Assembly: GCA_030640215.1 (NCBI GenBank)
Contig: DAOWJU010000109.1
Coordinates: 1-6,949 of the forward strand
Length of the DNA stretch: 6,949 nt
Source: Desulfuromonadales bacterium
GTDB lineage: Bacteria > Desulfobacterota > Desulfuromonadia > Desulfuromonadales > BM103
Reading direction: 5' to 3'
Shown: positions 6,765 through 6,949 of the stretch, piece by piece
How the letters are laid out: every line of letters starts with the position of its first letter
Numbering within the stretch: the stretch's first letter is position 1
Notes under the pieces: generated by a model
Databases searched by the model: none
What the model was told of the DNA's origin: nothing
The model's input: the letters and a program-made list of their open reading frames with translations, nothing else
Position numbers and translations under genes: made by a program

Positions 6765-6771
6765 AGGAAAT

Positions 6772-6949
6772 ATGGAAACAATCTCAAATATCGCAGAAAT
6801 GCAAACCTGTTGCCTGAACGTCCGTGCAGCAGGCCAAACAATTGCATTCGTACCGACCATGGGTTTCTTGCACGAAGGACATCTCTCCCTGCTGCGCGAA
6901 GGCCGCAAGCGTGGTGATCTTCTGGTCCTGTCTATCTTCGTCAATCCGA
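6772..6949 (+). CDS. panC: Pantothenate synthetase (pantoate--beta-alanine ligase), 3'-truncated
   Basis: PanC joins pantoate and beta-alanine using ATP, through a pantoyl-adenylate, as the last step of pantothenate synthesis in the cytoplasm. Only the first 59 residues are present, and the frame is open to the right edge. They include [16 protein letters not shown] (26-41), the HxGH nucleotide-binding signature of this adenylyl-transferase superfamily with H34 and H37, and LVLSIFVNP (51-59), the usual next strand. From this ATG the distance to the HxGH motif equals that of E. coli PanC, which supports the start. AGGA at 6765-6768 is a ribosome binding site with short (3-base) spacing. A GTG at 6742 preceded by TAAGG is an alternative start, but would add ten residues read from the heptamer repeat. 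Same-strand placement after panB suggests a panBC unit, although the 216-base repeat-bearing gap is long for an operon. Confidence 0.93.
   Translation, partial: METISNIAEMQTCCLNVRAAGQTIAFVPTMGFLHEGHLSLLREGRKRGDLLVLSIFVNP

Noticed and set aside
6669..6944. A 91-codon - strand ORF over the panC start
   Set aside because: It is antisense to a clear PanC N-terminus and the heptamer repeat, with no recognisable protein features.

Overview
This 6.9 kb window is a chromosomal stretch from a bacterium with mid-range GC. The very large NAD-dependent glutamate dehydrogenase, the parvulin-type foldase and the protein sequences point to a proteobacterium. My best guess is the Desulfuromonas/Geobacter side of the former Deltaproteobacteria, but that is inferred from protein style and the intergenic repeats, not from a database match. 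All recognisable genes are on the + strand.

Layout. (1) Positions 1-452: the C-terminal part of a parvulin-type (PpiC/SurA-like) peptidyl-prolyl isomerase, cut by the left edge. (2) 453-552: a short gap with a possible sigma70-type promoter and a perfect 19-bp palindrome just upstream of the next gene. (3) 553-5328: an intact 1591-residue NAD-specific glutamate dehydrogenase of the large (about 180 kDa) class. (4) 5329-5742: a 414-bp gap without a credible protein gene. In order it holds a four-unit heptamer repeat, a weak terminator-like hairpin, an extended -10 promoter, about 180 nt predicted to fold into one long irregular hairpin, a strong intrinsic terminator, and an unremarkable leader. 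(5) 5743-6555: panB, 3-methyl-2-oxobutanoate hydroxymethyltransferase, probably starting at TTG. (6) 6556-6771: a 216-bp gap with a nested C-run/G-run inverted repeat and a second, inverted copy of the heptamer element. (7) 6772-6949: the start of panC, pantothenate synthetase, cut by the right edge.

How the parts work together. PanB and PanC are the first committed enzyme and the last enzyme of pantothenate (coenzyme A precursor) synthesis. The glutamate dehydrogenase connects amino-acid catabolism to 2-oxoglutarate and has no obvious link to its neighbours. The protein genes are ordinary members of known families.

The unexplained biology is in the intergenic DNA. The structured RNA ahead of panB could be a stand-alone small RNA (its size, single-hairpin shape, promoter and terminator recall 6S RNA), or a cis-acting attenuator/riboswitch-like leader of panB, because a terminator-competing pairing can be drawn. 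The sequence alone does not decide between these. The paired heptamer repeats look like a dispersed intergenic repeat family. I saw no CRISPR array, tRNA, rRNA, transposase or phage gene.
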